Origin: Hymenoscyphus infarciens | Taxonomy: Eukaryota; Ascomycota; Leotiomycetes; Helotiales; Helotiaceae | Reading direction: 5' to 3' | NCBI GenBank assembly: GCA_001414345.1 | Contig: LLCB01000069.1 | Coordinates: forward strand, 62,001 to 126,000 | Length of the DNA: 64,000 bases | Shown here: positions 11,603-22,087 of the stretch, piece after piece | Position numbering within the stretch: the first letter of the stretch is position 1 | Layout: each line of letters begins with the position of its first letter | Notes under the pieces: generated by a model | Told to the model about the DNA's origin: nothing | The model's input: only the letters and a program-made list of their open reading frames with translations | Databases searched by the model: none | Position numbers and translations under genes: made by a program

Positions 11603-12872
11603 TGTTGAGGAGAAAAAAATTGAGTCTTATTATAGAAAGAAAAGGGATGGTATCTTTGAGGAGCATGAAACCTGGAGGATTGGAGTCTTGGAGAGAATGA
11701 CACAGGATAAGGATTATTATGGAGTTCCGCACAGATTGTCAGAGCGAAGATGTATTTAATATTATTATAGAAAATACCAAAAAATAGACTGAGCCTAGCA
11801 CTTGGTCGTTGTGCAATGTGATCAACTACAACTTGAATGATAAGAAACTGGAAAGAATTCACTTGTATTTTAGAGCCGTAAAACCAGAAGAGAAACAATA
11901 TATAACCCAGAATCATTGCCTGAAGTTTATATTGCCGACAATCCTCCGCTTGATTATATCTTTGTTCAAGTTGTCTTTTTTTTGATACGGCATATTGGTA
12001 ATTGAACCTTGCTTATCCCAAGTTTGGTAGAGTATCTGTTAAGTACCTCAAATGAAATATAGAGCCTGTTCTCTTATATAGTTCTCTTAATGCTCGAAGA
12101 TCCAAAAAACCTAAACAGTGAGACATTAATAAGAGGTTATTATTTTAATCTAATCTGCGATATAAAGTAGAAGTTTCAATTTTTATTCTTACATAAGTAA
12201 GAAAGAACCTCGATCTAAGTAATTAATTCCCTTTCCCGTAGACTTTTCTTTGACTTTCTCTACTTATGTAATATAATATATTGCTAGTCAGGGGTAAATA
12301 TCTGTATTTTGTAGCTAAGATAATAAGACGGCAGCAAAAAAAGTATGAATTTCGGTAAAGCTAGTTATGCTATACCTATATATAGTACGAGTTCTAGTAC
12401 CAACGACATGTCCTACATTCTCATATGCGTGAGCAAATGAAATCTGTCGCCCAGTAACATATTGCTAGAAGGAGAGGTGGACAGACATGAACAGACTCAG
12501 GTATGCCGTTTTATACTTTACTCCAATAAGCAAGTAGTCTTCCCCAAAATCTGACAACACTAGACCCATTTCATCCAAAGTTCTCGGTGTGCGTCGTATA
12601 AGAATCTTGCATCCCGAAATGACCTGCAGTAAGACGACGCCCGAAATGCCAGACGAAATGTGCTACGTGGACGAAGGCCTCACCAATCGCCTCACCGATA
12701 CCTCACCAAGGCTGAATGCGAGTAGAAGTTCAAGGCTCTCCCCAAGAGCCGCAATCAAAATCTATAAGACTCAAGCCTATTCATTGTGGTTTGACTTGCA
12801 GAAAAGAAAAACCCATCAACCCATCATTGGCGTCGCAAACAGGCCACCACACACGAATACAACCGAGCGAAC
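11603..12872. other. AT-rich intergenic stretch
   Basis: The region is partly RIP-like (about 11950-12420). No gene, tRNA or repeat boundary was recognised. The open frame at 12589-13074 only shadows the Cys-rich gene in another frame. Confidence 0.45.
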
Positions 12873-13463
12873 ATGGGCACATTCTCAGACCGAACGTGCA
12901 ATATCCCTCTTTGCTTCAGGCTCCGCTATACAAATGGCGAGTTTTGTCCAAATCGTAAGGACACCCCCCCCTATCGAACCTTTCGCATTCCCGGTGAAGG
13001 CTGTGCTGATGACACGAGGGGATAGATACCTGTGTAGCAGACGATTGCTACGCGCTGCGTTACGCGAGCTGTAAATCTCAAGCTTGCAAAGAGCGTAAGT
13101 TACTCCATTGAGTAGCAGGAGGGTGAAGCCTTGAAGGCCAAGGCATGCTAACTCTGTGCGGATGTGTAGATGTCTGCCGCTACGGACAATGTTTGAATAT
13201 AGCGACCGATGGAACGAGATGTGGGACACGTAAGTAGTAACCCCTATTCCACTGTTAATGTATACGGAATGTATACATTCTTATATGAGTTATGTTGACT
13301 GAAGTAGATGCAACAGCCAATCACGTACGTCGATGCTGGCCAGGACAATGAGAATGGTTATAATGGTTTGGGAGACGGATATTGTTGTTCCAGATGTCCT
13401 AATGGGTGCAATTATAATTCTGCAACTGCAGATGGGTCTTGCTATGACTGCGGACATAATTGA
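12873..13463 (+). CDS. Small Cys-rich protein built from repeated one-module exons
   Basis: Proposed exons are 12873-12954, 13026-13094, 13170-13229 and 13308-13463. The first three exons join in frame. Each of the first three introns begins C|GTAAG and ends TAG|AT, so every junction is phase 1 and would be a His codon. Each exon carries one Cys module: CNIPLCFRLRYTNGEFC, then CVADDCYALRYASCKSQAC, then CRYGQCLNIATDGTRC. A fourth module, CPNGCNYNSATADGSC followed by YDCGHN and a stop, lies in the last exon. That exon is out of phase with exon 3 by one base, so either there is a frameshift or the protein ends at 13351 after about 85 residues. There is no signal peptide. The first ATG follows AACCGAGCGAAC. 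I do not recognise the family; a metal-binding or disulfide-rich role is only inference. Confidence 0.55.
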
Positions 13464-13815
13464 GGATCCTTTTGGAGAGGCTTGTTTCCTTGAAGATGGC
13501 TTGCAAAGAAATGTTGGGATTTGAAGAGGATTTGCTGACTTTATTTGTTTCTTTGAAATTGAGACTTCTGGTGCGTTTTCTACTTGGAGATATTGTAGAG
13601 TCAATAGGTAGGATTTTCTTTTCAGCACCACCTAAAAACACGACAAATCACGTGTACAAAACATGACACCCCTTGTATCCCTTTCGAAATCTTTCCAATC
13701 AGAATCTTCTGACTATTAACGAGCAAGGAAAACAAAGTAAAAAACCAGAGAAAAAAACCAGATCATCAACGCCCTCACAAACAAAATGGGGGAGAGGACG
13801 ATCTCACTTAGGTAT
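13464..13815. other. Intergenic stretch before the MITE
   Basis: This gap lies between the Cys-rich gene and the left end of the MITE. No convincing gene was found; short frames on both strands lack any recognisable feature. Confidence 0.4.
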
Positions 13816-14528
13816 TAGGGCGTCCCGTATATACCAAAAGTCGGAAACGACGACTAAATCGCAAATCGCAAATCGCAAATCGCAAATTACAAAAGTTAAT
13901 AGATAGAGTAAATCTTAAATCATATTATCCTATTCTCTTACTCTTGCTCTCTTGCTCTCTTGCTCTCTTACTCTTCTATCCTATTCTTCTACCTAGGTAT
14001 ATATTACTTATACTAAGAGAGTGTAGGAGAGAGTAGGAGAAGAATAAGGGTAAGGTAAGAGGGTAAGCAAAGGAGAGAGTAGGAGGTAGCAAACATTCCA
14101 GGGGAAGGTTTTTCCTAGCGTGGGTAAGGGGAGTTTAAAGCAAACATTCCCCCCACCCTCTTCCCTCTTCCCCTCTTCCCTCTTCCCCTCTTCCCTCTTC
14201 CCTCTTCCTCTCTTTCTCTCTTATTTATCTAAAAATTATAGGAAGAATACGATATAGGAGTTAGGTAATAGGGAGTAAGGAGGCGATAGTGAGGAGGCGA
14301 TGTTACTGCTATATATGTAATACTCGTCCTCCCTCTCTATCCTCTAATTAGTTAATATAGAGAGACGAGGAGAGAAGGAGAGGGGGGGGAGAGGGGAGAA
14401 GGAGGGAGAGAGAAGTTAAAATTCAAAAATATTACATTTTATACTTATAAAAAGTAACACTTTGCGAATTACGATTTGCGATTTTCGATTTAGTCGTTTC
14501 CGACTTTTGGTACGTACGGGATGCCGTA
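13816..14528. mobile_element. MITE with about 60-bp terminal inverted repeats and TA target duplication
   Basis: The left end reads TA-GGGCGTCCCGTATATACC and the right end, reverse-complemented, reads TA-CGGCATCCCGTACGTACC. Both continue into AAAAGTCGGAAACGAC and an ACTAAATCG-type stretch with CGCAAAT repeats. No transposase frame exists inside the roughly 710 bp, so this is non-autonomous. The flanking TA dinucleotides fit Tc1/mariner/pogo-type insertion. A longer direct match, TAGGTAT, also sits at both edges (13809-13815 and 14527-14533). The core is CT-rich microsatellite sequence (CCCTCTTCC and CTCTTGCTCT repeats). The element sits about 210 bp upstream of the CsbD-like start codon and could influence that promoter. 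Confidence 0.8.
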
Positions 14529-14740
14529 GGTATGCTCTTTATGTATGACATCACCACCTCTCCTCCTACGACGCCACATAAAACCAGACCCTCCAGCTTC
14601 AATACTCACACCACCAGCCCTCTCTCCCCACTATCTCTCCTACCATATTCCCCTCAAATCAACCCAACATCTAAGATTAAAATCAAAACCAAAAACAAAC
14701 CAAAAACAAACAAGAAATACTCCAACCCCAGCTCTTCAAA

Positions 14741-15093
14741 ATGTCAAACACCACCCAGCAACCATCCATGATCGGAGGCCACGCCCAATACGCAAAAGGC
14801 TACGTAGAATCCACCATCGGCAACGTGTCAGGGAGCAAGGAATGGAAGGAGAGTGGGGAGAAAGATATGGGAGATGGGATTGGAGCGATGAAGGTTTGTT
14901 TCCCACCATCCATCCACCACTTATCTACCAACGACATCATATATTAACGACTTGAAAGGAAGCAAATGCCCAAAGACAGGGCGAGCCAGCTGCAAGTGGT
15001 ATCGGTGGGAAGGTTGAGGAGGTAGCAGGGAAGGTAGCGGGATGTGAGGGGATGGAGAAGGAGGGGGTTACGAGACAGGAGAAAGCGCAGTAA
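14741..15093 (+). CDS. CsbD-like stress-response protein
   Basis: There are two exons, 14741-14893 and 14959-15093, joined in phase 0 across a 65-base intron (GTTTGT...AAG), giving 95 residues. The protein starts MSNTTQQPSMIGGHAQYAKG and has the two short helical repeats of CsbD-type proteins: YAKGYVESTIGNVSGSKEWKE, and after the intron GIGGKVEEVAGKVAGCEGM. Related small hydrophilic fungal proteins are induced in stress and stationary phase; their biochemical role is unsettled. The start is supported by its position after CCCAGCTCTTCAAA and by the length of the family. A MITE occupies the upstream region, ending about 210 bp before the ATG. Confidence 0.85.
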
Positions 15094-15187
15094 AGGGTGT
15101 GAAGGGTTGGGGAAGTTGTAGGATGAAGGATTGTACATTATATTATTGATATGGCTAAAATCATGATCGTTATCATCAAATCCTAAA

Positions 15188-16377
15188 TTAGGCAGTGGCA
15201 GTTGGTAATGCCGGGGCTTCACTGCATGTAGAAATAGCTGACCATGCTACCGTTGAGGTAACTGGTGCTGTTCCTTTGATCGTTTCAGCTTTGACGAGGA
15301 CTGGAATGACCGCGCCGGTTGCGAGCTTGAAAGTTTGATGACCAAGAACTACGTTGCATTAGCGCTTTTTTACTCAGTTATGGAGACAAGAGGAAACATA
15401 CCCCTTAGGATACTGGCAATCTCGCCAGAGTGACTGGTGATGGAAACCCAAGTACTCTTGTCACTGTCAAAGACATCATCCAACACAGCCTTGGTCCTGA
15501 TATCTTGATCCACCGACTGTTCAGCCAACAAAGGCTTCCACAAGAGATCAGTCTCGGCAAAGCCCTTCTCGAATTGATATCTCGGGAATAGATCATGAAT
15601 GTACGATTTGGTTGATCGACGATCGCAAGTGTGACCACTGATCCCCTCTCGGAAGTTTTCCTTCACGGTAGGCTTGAAGCGGACACCATGACGGAGAGGG
15701 AGTTGAGAAAATGTGATATTGGCAGTTTTCAGACAACGGGTCAGGGGCGAGGTGTAAAAGGATTGAGGGATGGGAATCCTTTGGAGAGCAATTCGGGATG
15801 CCCAGTAGTCGGCGGCGATTTGGGCTTGGGCTACTCCGTTGGGCGTGATATCGGCATCCGCCCAGGTGGAAGTTCCATTTCCGTCTAACAAGGACCAATA
15901 GCACTGTATATCTTGTTAGAAGTATCAATTGAAAGAGGAGGATTGTACTTACGTTCCACGCGGGGGTACCATAGTAGGTCTCGGCGACATTATGATAACC
16001 TTCTCCATGACGGCCCATGAAAAGGACTTTATATTCGACATTTTTGCCAGAATGGTCATTCAGATTGTCCACGTAATTCTCGAACTTTTGCCACTGCGTC
16101 AAGGGTTTTCTCTCATCCTTATCGGTAGGATATGTTCTATTGATTAAACCGAAATTCGTGGTGGTCTGCAAACATATCAGCAATCGGTGCGAAAAATCCG
16201 TAGAACAATTCCACCAACATAGGAAAACGTTCCAGGATCAGTGGTCGTTTCATCTTGCAAGAAAAACCCGGCGACCGTTGTGTAATTGACATAATCAGAT
16301 GAACTCAAAGTCGGATGTGCCGCGCCCGCAACAGCAAGACTGCTGACCGCGAGGAAATGAAGGTGTTTAGTCTGCAT
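15188..16377 (-). CDS. Secreted histidine-phosphatase (phosphoglycerate mutase-like) protein
   Basis: There are four exons (16219-16377, 15953-16165, 15402-15903, 15188-15348), all in phase, giving 344 residues. The N-terminus is a signal peptide (MQTKHLHFLAVSSLAVAGAA). The catalytic motif FMGRHGEGYHN contains the RHG phosphohistidine loop. The second half of the active site is ITSHSGEI, and LTRCLKTANITF matches the family's conserved helix. The terminal exon adds the usual GHQTFKLATGAVIPVLVKAE. The histidine phosphatase superfamily hydrolyses phosphomonoesters through a phosphohistidine; the substrate cannot be told from sequence. The signal peptide suggests secretion or vacuolar delivery. 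It is divergent with the NmrA-like gene, with 347 bp between the two start codons. Confidence 0.9.
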
Positions 16378-16724
16378 CGTGAAGGATGTTGAAAGGGAGA
16401 CAGGGAGTTGAAGCACTTGCAGAATGGAAACCCATTTTAGCCATGCGAAAGTATATCTATATACCTATATACCAACCTCTTGAAACTATTTCTGGTTGTC
16501 ACAAAGGACTTTTGGTCCTATGGTTGCAACACGTGCGACTTTCCCCACCTTCCGAAATGGGAAAAGCCTTCTGAGTGCGGGGGAACTCGGCGTCCGGCCA
16601 ATCTCACCCCCTTTTCATACCAATGCAAAGTAATATAATATAAGCGAGAACCTCACGTTTTTCGAAATAGATATCCGACATCGACTTCATATTTCAAGCC
16701 TCTCGCCCCCAAAACACATCAACA
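16378..16724. promoter_or_regulatory. Shared divergent promoter region
   Basis: This is the 347-bp space between two outward-facing start codons (histidine phosphatase on minus, NmrA-like on plus). It must contain both promoters. A TATATA-like stretch occurs near 16450-16470. No specific operator was identified. Confidence 0.5.
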
Positions 16725-17666
16725 ATGTCAAACATTCTCGCCGTCTTCGGTGCTACCGGTCAACAAGGCAGTTCAATCGTCAATTATGTCCTAAATGACC
16801 CAAATCTCTCCCAAAAGTTCAAAATCCGTGCCATCATCCGCGACACCAACTCCGAAAAAGCAAAAGAGCTCAGCAAAAATGTCGAGGTAGTCCAAGGTGA
16901 TGTTCTCGACAAGTCATCCCTAGGGCCAGCCTTGACAGGCGTCCACACCATCTTCGCCATGACAACACCATCATTTGGGCCCGATGGAGCAGAAACCGAG
17001 TTCAACAGCGGAAAAGCAATTGCAGACGTCGCCGTCGAGGAGGGTGTCAATTATATCATTTGGAGCACTCTTCCAGCAGTCTCGAAGATTTCAGGCGGAA
17101 AATACACCAAAGTCACTCCCTTCGATGCCAAGGCAAGAGTTGAGGAGTACATCCGAAATCTCCCCATCAAAAGCGCTTTCCTCAGTCTTGGACACTTCAT
17201 GGAGAATTTCCAAGGTCAACCATTTTTGGCTCCACGGGAGGCACCCGATGGAACCTGGGTTTTGGCACGTCCCAACTCTCCCAAGACACAGTTGACCATG
17301 GTGGATGCTATCGGTGATACTGGAAAATTCCTTGGTGCTATCCTTGATGAGCCTGACAAATTTGAAGGCAAGACCTTTTGCGCTGCACAAGGACTCTACA
17401 CTTTGGAGGAAGTAGCGGCTCACTTGTCAAGATCTACGGGAAAGACGGTTGTCTACAAGCAGATCTCGTTGGGGGATTTCTTGAAGACCTTGCCATTTGA
17501 TGGAGCTATTGCAGATGTGTTTGCTGAGGGGTTTCAATTTGGAGAGGAGTTTGGATATTACGGACCGGGAACCAAGGAATTGGTCGCTTCGGCTGCTGAG
17601 AATGCTCGAGGTAAACTTTCGAGCTTGCAGGAGTTCTTGGAAGCTCATCCTTTCCGACTCGCATAG
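16725..17666 (+). CDS. NmrA-like NAD(P)-binding protein
   Basis: This is a single exon of 313 residues. The N-terminal Rossmann motif is ILAVFGATGQQGSSIV (GxxGxxG). Next come RAIIRDTNSEKAKELS, VVQGDVLDKSSL and FAMTTPSFG, all standard positions of the NmrA/HSCARG branch of atypical short-chain dehydrogenases, and the C-terminal SLQEFLEAHPF. These proteins bind NAD(P) and usually act as redox sensors or nitrogen-regulation partners rather than enzymes, although some are reductases. There is no Tyr-x-x-x-Lys catalytic pair at the classical place. The start is preceded by CACATCAACA, and the length is normal for the family. Confidence 0.92.
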   Translation: MSNILAVFGATGQQGSSIVNYVLNDPNLSQKFKIRAIIRDTNSEKAKELSKNVEVVQGDVLDKSSLGPALTGVHTIFAMTTPSFGPDGAETEFNSGKAIADVAVEEGVNYIIWSTLPAVSKISGGKYTKVTPFDAKARVEEYIRNLPIKSAFLSLGHFMENFQGQPFLAPREAPDGTWVLARPNSPKTQLTMVDAIGDTGKFLGAILDEPDKFEGKTFCAAQGLYTLEEVAAHLSRSTGKTVVYKQISLGDFLKTLPFDGAIADVFAEGFQFGEEFGYYGPGTKELVASAAENARGKLSSLQEFLEAHPFRLA

Positions 17667-18749
17667 ATACTTTACTTCCCTTGGGCAAGCGGAAATTGAG
17701 TAGGGAAAATGTATAGACTCTATTTTATACGCTCATAGCACGCAGGAAATAGATTAAGCTAAGAAGGCAGTGGCTTCTGAAAATAAAAGACTTTTTGCTG
17801 CAATTTTGTTGTCAATTGCTACGTGTTTTGTTTTCTGCTCGCATTGGTATGTACCTCGCGCTCCCCGAGCCCCTTTTTATCTGTTAAGCGAGTGACCGGT
17901 AATTCACTTAATCTCTAGGTGAAATAGAGGAAAAGAGTGACTTGGAACAAGTTCCAGGATTTTTTGAGATAGTGCCTTGGTATGTAAACTTAACTAGTAA
18001 TAGTCAGATTCAATTATATATTAGTCTCAAATAGCTGAGAGAACTAAACTGTAAATCCAGAAAAGGGACGTTTTGACAAAGCCTTTTAGGTGTTTCCTGC
18101 AACTAATTCTAATATGTTCACCTGAACTGAGATCAGGTGCCGGGTTCATTCCAATTGGGTGGATCAACCCCACGAAATCCCCCGCATTTCAGAATTTCAA
18201 ACCAATGAGACCAAACAGCGAGATACCGATGAGGGATACGATTACCCTATTGAGGATTTAATTACCCCACTACTGCATGACTAGGGTACCGTTTTTTTCA
18301 CCCACCTTGTGATTCTCGTTCTCGTGAATACTTCCTTGATTTAGGAAATTGAACGTTTGACGTCTCTAATCTTCGCTTGTTGAACACTTAATTTCATTTG
18401 ATAGATGTCTTAAGTCATATACAAGTGAGTCGATGAAAACCATCCTTTGGAAAATGGGCTTTTAGGGACATTCCAAGCTTTGTACGTTCGCCATTTCCAA
18501 GAAAGATACGTCAAAGGTTACAAAGGTGGGGCAACCCATGAAACACAACCGCAAGATCATCGTTACCAACAAACAAATCAACCTCGGACAAATTGATAAT
18601 CACAAACCTTGGGCCATTGGATCCTTCTCTGTAAATCCTTCCGGCTCATCACTAAAAAGAAAGACCCCAAGAGCCTCAGGGAAACTGGGTGAGCTTCCTT
18701 CACCGACACTTAACACGAACCTAGCGAGTCTAGAGGAACATCGTCAACC
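17667..18749. other. Intergenic, nothing recognised
   Basis: Unique-looking DNA between the NmrA-like and MOSC genes. No coding frame over about 75 codons with sense, no RNA gene and no repeat were found. Confidence 0.5.
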
Positions 18750-20282
18750 ATGATGATAATCAACATGTTCACCTCTTCCCAGGAAGGGGGCTTCTTTCTT
18801 GGGGTGGTTGCTATCCTCCTATCTTGGATCTCGTATCTCATCATAAACAACAAATCCTCACCCCGCCTCTCACCAAAAGCAAAGCGAGCAAGAGAAATGA
18901 AAGACGCCTTCGCCAATATCGAGAAGCAAGAACGAAAGAACGCAAAAATCAGCTCCGTATGTCTCCACCCTCAACTAAATTCAAAATTATTCCCCCACAA
19001 AAGAAATAGCTAAAAGCTAAAATGAAACCCAGATTCCGTCCGTATCCCCAAATTCTATGGCTGTCAAAGAAGTATCTCACCCCAAAATCTACAAGTATAT
19101 ATAATAGACTAACACCACAAGCTTTTCATCTACCCAATAAAATCCCTCCGTCCAATCTCAGTCCCCGCCGCCCTCCTAACACCCACCGGTTTCCACCACG
19201 ACAGAACCTTCATGCTCCACTCCGTCCAACCCAACGGACATTTAAAAAACATGCACATCTCCTCCATTCCCTCCATGTCCCTCTTTCACCCCTATCTCTC
19301 CGCTAACTCCACAAAACTCCTCGTCAAATACCGAAAACCAGGAAGTTCAGTACCATCTGGAGAAATTCTGGAGGTAGATTTAGACCCCGATGTTACAGGT
19401 CTAGAAAAAGTACCAGTAGAAATGCATTCCTCTCCCACAACGGGCTACAACATGGGTTCCAAAGCAAATGCATGGTTCTCTGAACGATTCGGATATAATG
19501 TTGTTCTTACATATTGGGGTGGGAATCCGAGACCTGTTTTGGGGATGTTGTATGTACCCAATTTCTCCGTGTAAATGTCTTATTTAGCAATATACTAACT
19601 CCAAACAGACCTGGACGTCCCCCAACCGAAGGTCCAAAACCAAAATCCGCAATCCAGAAAGTGTTTGAGAATATCCCAATCCTAGGAGAATTCATAAAAG
19701 TCGACTCAAACGATAAAATGGCATTCAACGACTGTGCCCCCTACATGGTAATAAACCAGTCCTCCGTCGACGAAGTTTCATCCCGTCTCCCCCCAGGCGT
19801 TGCAGTGGACCTCACAAAATTCCGCTCAAACATCCTCGTCTCCTCCCCCAATCTCAAAGCGTGGGAAGAAGATCTCTGGGGATCCCTAGAGTTCCCGCAA
19901 AGCGAAAGTCTTGGGGGAAAGAAGAAAGGGGCGAAACTAATCCTCACAGGAAATTGCGGACGCTGCAAGAGTCTCAATGTAGATTACAAAACAGGAGAAA
20001 CAGGGAAAACAGATGATCTCAAGGTATTCCATCATTTGCAAAAGGATAGGAGGGTCGACCAAGGAGTGAAATACACGCCCATTTTCGGACGGTATGGGTT
20101 TGTTGGGACGGGAGGGGAGGGAGTGGTTGTGAGAGTGGGGGATGAGGTGAGGGTTGGGGAGAGGTTGGAGGTTACTTCTAAATTCTGTAAGTTGTTCCTT
20201 CTTCCATTCTCCGGCATAAAATATCCATTTCGTGAGACCAGCTAACCTTTCAACTATAGTTTGGCCAGGTTTGACAAATTGA
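18750..20282 (+). CDS. MOSC-domain (mARC-like) molybdenum cofactor protein
   Basis: There are five exons (18750-18956, 19033-19071, 19122-19549, 19609-20186, 20260-20282), phase-consistent, giving 424 residues. An N-terminal hydrophobic anchor (FLGVVAILLSWISYLII) precedes a Lys-rich linker. The MOSC_N barrel begins KELFIYPIKSLRPISVPAA and continues LTPTGFHHDRTFML. The MOSC domain proper contains FRSNILV, LTGNCGRCKSLNVDYKTGE with the conserved Cys pair, and FGRYGFV. Proteins of this type bind sulfurated molybdenum cofactor; membrane-anchored members reduce N-hydroxylated compounds, as mitochondrial amidoxime-reducing components do. The substrate here is inferred only by family. It converges on the P450 gene. 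Confidence 0.88.
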
Positions 20283-22087
20283 AACACATATTTCATGCTT
20301 TCATAGCTTGAGGGATGGAACTGAGGCAAGATGTGGCTTCGACATTTCAGACCGAGTCATAATATTCGTGTATAATAGACGTAACACGCGTTTAAGAAAA
20401 GGGAACACTGCCATAGAATCTGCCAGAGAACACGTCGTCAGAGTTCGCGCAATACTTGTAACAAGAACCAGTGAGAAATCCAGATATATTGAAGTTATCG
20501 GAATACATAATAGAGTGGGGGTGGTGACATGGAGATAAAAAGATATCTTGTGATGTATAGAAGCTTATGTTTCAGGCTCATGTTCTCAGTCCCTTTGGCA
20601 AATGGAATGGCTATATGGCAAATACCGCCAATGGACTTGACAGCCAAGTCACGTTGTCCCTGCGCCCGTGGCAGGTGTGAAGAAACCCGCTTCTAACAAA
20701 AGAATCGGTCACTATATTGTCGAGGACTAACGCTACAATTAGAGCCTTTGGGAGTACATCATACGTACAGAATGCTTAGACAAAAAGACCAGCAACCAGT
20801 AACCAAACTCCTTCTCGCTAATATCCGCTCAAGAAGACCATCCTACCTCATAACCTTCAGAAACCAATAGAAATAACTCCAAACAAACCCCCCATCATCA
20901 GCCTTGAGTAACCGCAGACCCGAACAACGGTTTGCAAAAATTACAAGCAATTCAGCATACTATAACTGTGACCAGTCGTACTAAAAACTCACATCTCTTC
21001 GCTCCCTAATCCCTCATCCCAAGAGACGTCAAACATAATTCCTTGAGTACTACCAGGTTCTCCGAAATCTCAATAAGTTCCTTAATTTGAACAATCTCCG
21101 TCTCCTCCCCATGCTCAACTAGATATTACATCCCTTCCACAATTTCTCTACAAACTCGTGAAAACATCGTCACTTCCCAGAGAGATTCCATTGGAAACTA
21201 TTTCATTGAGGTAGTGCATTTCATATATGTTAATCCCATGCAAACCGCCTCTCTCATCGTGGCTCGTACGCGATGCGCGTTCATTATTTGATGGATGCTC
21301 TAACCTTAGAATCAAAATAACCATCAACCAGGTCGATCGGGCTCCATGGTTCCGTGCTGTTGCTGGCCTAGAAACGGGTATCGATGTCGGAGTGAAATTG
21401 GAAGTTGAGGACGGGGTCGAGATAGAAAAGGAAGGAGAAATCGAAGAAAAGATTCTTATCAGGAAGATTGGATTAATTAACATTTCAAAAAAGGTCACAA
21501 GAACACTCTGACCGATATTCCAAAATTTGCCGTCCGCGTGATTGACGCCTAGCACGCTTCGAGGTAAGAATAGTCAAGTTGGAGATGGAGGTGACAGAAG
21601 AGGTTCATGAAGCTTGCTTCCCTCGTTATCAAGTTACCACCTCAAAACCCGAACGTGGCATAAACCAAACTTCAAGGCTCAATCTCCCCAAGTCGTACGA
21701 CCTACCCTGGAAGCCTCTCAAGTACCCAAGGATTTCCAAAATCTGGAAATAGACAAGAGGCTCACTCGCTCCTTCCCTCGTTCGCTGTTTAATTACCCGA
21801 CTTCCAACAACCTGAGTGGAACTTCCAGACCATTTTCTCTCTAGGACGCTGTTATCTTGCCATGATGAATGAATAAACCTGGAAGGAAGTTTGTGCTGGA
21901 AGAAAGGGTGGGCATCAAGCAATACCTGCCATTTGATTCCGACGCCCTAAGCCCGCCCACTAACTTACACACCCACTCCCACTCCCTTTTTTTTTGAGGT
22001 CTCAAATTCTCAACTTCCATACCTCACTCTCTCTCCCTCAAGCCCCAATGCCAGTCAAATTTCATACTCACTAGCTCACTTGCTCAC
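20283..22087. other. Intergenic region between convergent genes
   Basis: Several short open frames are present (for example minus 21148-21555, plus 21227-21511), but none has a family signature or splice support. Fragments reading EIVEGM and IKELIEISENLVVL on the minus strand near 21000-21150, split by stops, hint at old coding debris. There is nothing I would annotate as a gene. Confidence 0.4.

Noticed and set aside
14545..14955. 136-codon plus-strand frame
   Set aside because: It overlaps the CsbD-like gene in another frame and runs through the intron; the CsbD motifs are decisive.
21148..21555. 135-codon minus-strand frame in the MOSC/P450 gap
   Set aside because: Low-complexity Ser/Ile-rich stretch with no motif, no splice support and no conservation clue.
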